A DNA stretch of 8,125 nt. It comes from JBNKLG01 sp050292235 (GTDB taxonomy: Bacteria > Pseudomonadota > Gammaproteobacteria > Chromatiales > Chromatiaceae). The stretch covers positions 1 through 8,125 of the forward strand of contig JBNKLG010000102.1 in NCBI GenBank assembly GCA_050292235.1, read 5' to 3'. Made by a program: the position numbers and the translations under genes. The notes below the pieces were generated by a model. That model saw only the letters and a program-made list of their open reading frames with translations, ran no database searches and was not told where the DNA came from. Below are positions 7,459-8,125 of this stretch, in pieces (positions within the stretch are counted from its first letter, which is position 1; every line of letters starts with the position of its first letter).

Positions 7459-8125
7459 TTAGGCTGCCTGTTCTCGATTGAAGGCCTTGGCCACCCGCAA
7501 CTGCTGCACGATGGGGATGTTGGCGGGGCAGACATAGGAGCAGCAGCCGCACTCGAAGCAGTCGTTCAGGTGGTAGTCGTCGGCCATCTCGGCAAAGAGG
7601 CGCTTGGCGGCCAATTGGCCCAACTGGGCCGGGTTGAGGTGCATGGGGCAGGCGTTGACACAATAGCCGCATTTGATGCAGGGCCAGATGCGGCGGGTCT
7701 CCTGCTGCACCTCATCTTCTGCCAGCACCAGCAGACCGGAGGTGCCTTTGGTGATGGGGGTCTCCAGATCCGAGACCGAAGGCCCCATCATCGGGCCGCC
7801 TAACACGAAGTCGTTGCAGTTGCCCTGGTAGCCCACCTGCTTCAGGATGAAACCGATGGGGGTGCCGAGGGGGACCAGATAGTTGCCTGGTTCCTTGATG
7901 CCGGGGCCGGTTACGGTGACCAGGCGTTCGATCAGACCCTCGCCTTTGGGGAGCAGAGTGCCGATGGCGGCCATGGTGCCGACGTTGTTGACCACCACGC
8001 CGATCTCCAGCGGAATGCCGCCAGCGGGCACCTCCCTGCCCAGCAGGGATTTGATCAGCATCTTCTCCGAGCCCTGGGGGTATTTGGTCTCCACCGCCTC
8101 GATCTGGATGGGGCTATCCTTGGGC
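7459..8125 (-). CDS. rnfC: Rnf electron transport complex subunit C, C-terminal part (5' end cut by window)
   Basis: The frame is open through the right edge, so the start is outside the window. 221 residues are visible, roughly the C-terminal half of a subunit that is usually 430 residues or longer. RnfC is the peripheral NADH/NAD+-side subunit, homologous to NqrF/Nqo1-type modules, and carries FMN/NAD and iron-sulfur sites. The visible part includes the family block TKYPQGSEKMLIKSLLG and IGVVVNNVGT. Two 4Fe-4S motifs follow: CIKCGYCVNACP (Cys codons within 7648-7680) and CFECGCCSYVCP (within 7528-7560). The protein ends 22 residues after the last cluster Cys. It lacks the long Ala/Lys/Glu-rich tail of E. 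coli RsxC and so resembles the short-tailed type. A GTG at 8094 is an internal Val codon, because the homology continues upstream of it. Confidence 0.96.
   Translation of the reverse strand, partial: PKDSPIQIEAVETKYPQGSEKMLIKSLLGREVPAGGIPLEIGVVVNNVGTMAAIGTLLPKGEGLIERLVTVTGPGIKEPGNYLVPLGTPIGFILKQVGYQGNCNDFVLGGPMMGPSVSDLETPITKGTSGLLVLAEDEVQQETRRIWPCIKCGYCVNACPMHLNPAQLGQLAAKRLFAEMADDYHLNDCFECGCCSYVCPANIPIVQQLRVAKAFNREQAA

Noticed and set aside
8092..8094. GTG as a start codon for rnfC
   Set aside because: The frame is open upstream to the window edge, and the RnfC family sequence continues through this point. The codon is an internal Val.

Overview
The window looks like part of a gammaproteobacterial chromosome. 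The proteins closely resemble proteobacterial Rnf subunits, PEP synthase and its DUF299 regulator, and most of the DNA is GC-rich with the codon bias to match. I cannot name a genus from the sequence alone.

The right-hand seven eighths (about 1022-8125) is one tightly packed minus-strand gene string. In order of transcription it reads rnfC (cut by the right edge), rnfD, rnfG, rnfE, rnfA, a small Cys-rich membrane protein, ppsR, ppsA. Gene junctions are ATGA or TGATG overlaps, a 14-bp overlap, or gaps of 4 to about 35 bp, so a single operon is likely. The Rnf subunits build a membrane complex that couples electron transfer between ferredoxin and NAD+ to an ion gradient. Flavin-attachment motifs (SGAT) in RnfD and RnfG, paired cysteines in RnfA and RnfE, and two 4Fe-4S motifs in RnfC are all intact. 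rnfB is not in the window. The order C-D-G-E-A suggests it lies just upstream of rnfC, beyond the right edge.

The unusual part is the linkage. Phosphoenolpyruvate synthase and its bifunctional regulatory kinase/phosphorylase directly follow the rnf genes. A plausible reading is that Rnf supplies reduced ferredoxin for pyruvate synthesis from acetyl-CoA, and PpsA then lifts pyruvate to PEP for gluconeogenesis. The small gene between rnfA and ppsR has one membrane helix and a C-terminal cluster of four cysteines. Its architecture recalls NqrM, the maturation factor of the related Na+-NQR, although I see no clear sequence match.

The left end (1-1021) is different. It holds the possible tail of a plus-strand gene, a 79-bp inverted-repeat element of MITE or REP-like appearance, and an AT-rich orphan gene for a small exported protein with a DxNxDG calcium-type loop. 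Several hairpins also lie here, including one downstream of ppsA. The base composition and repeats suggest an acquired or rearranged segment next to the conserved operon.
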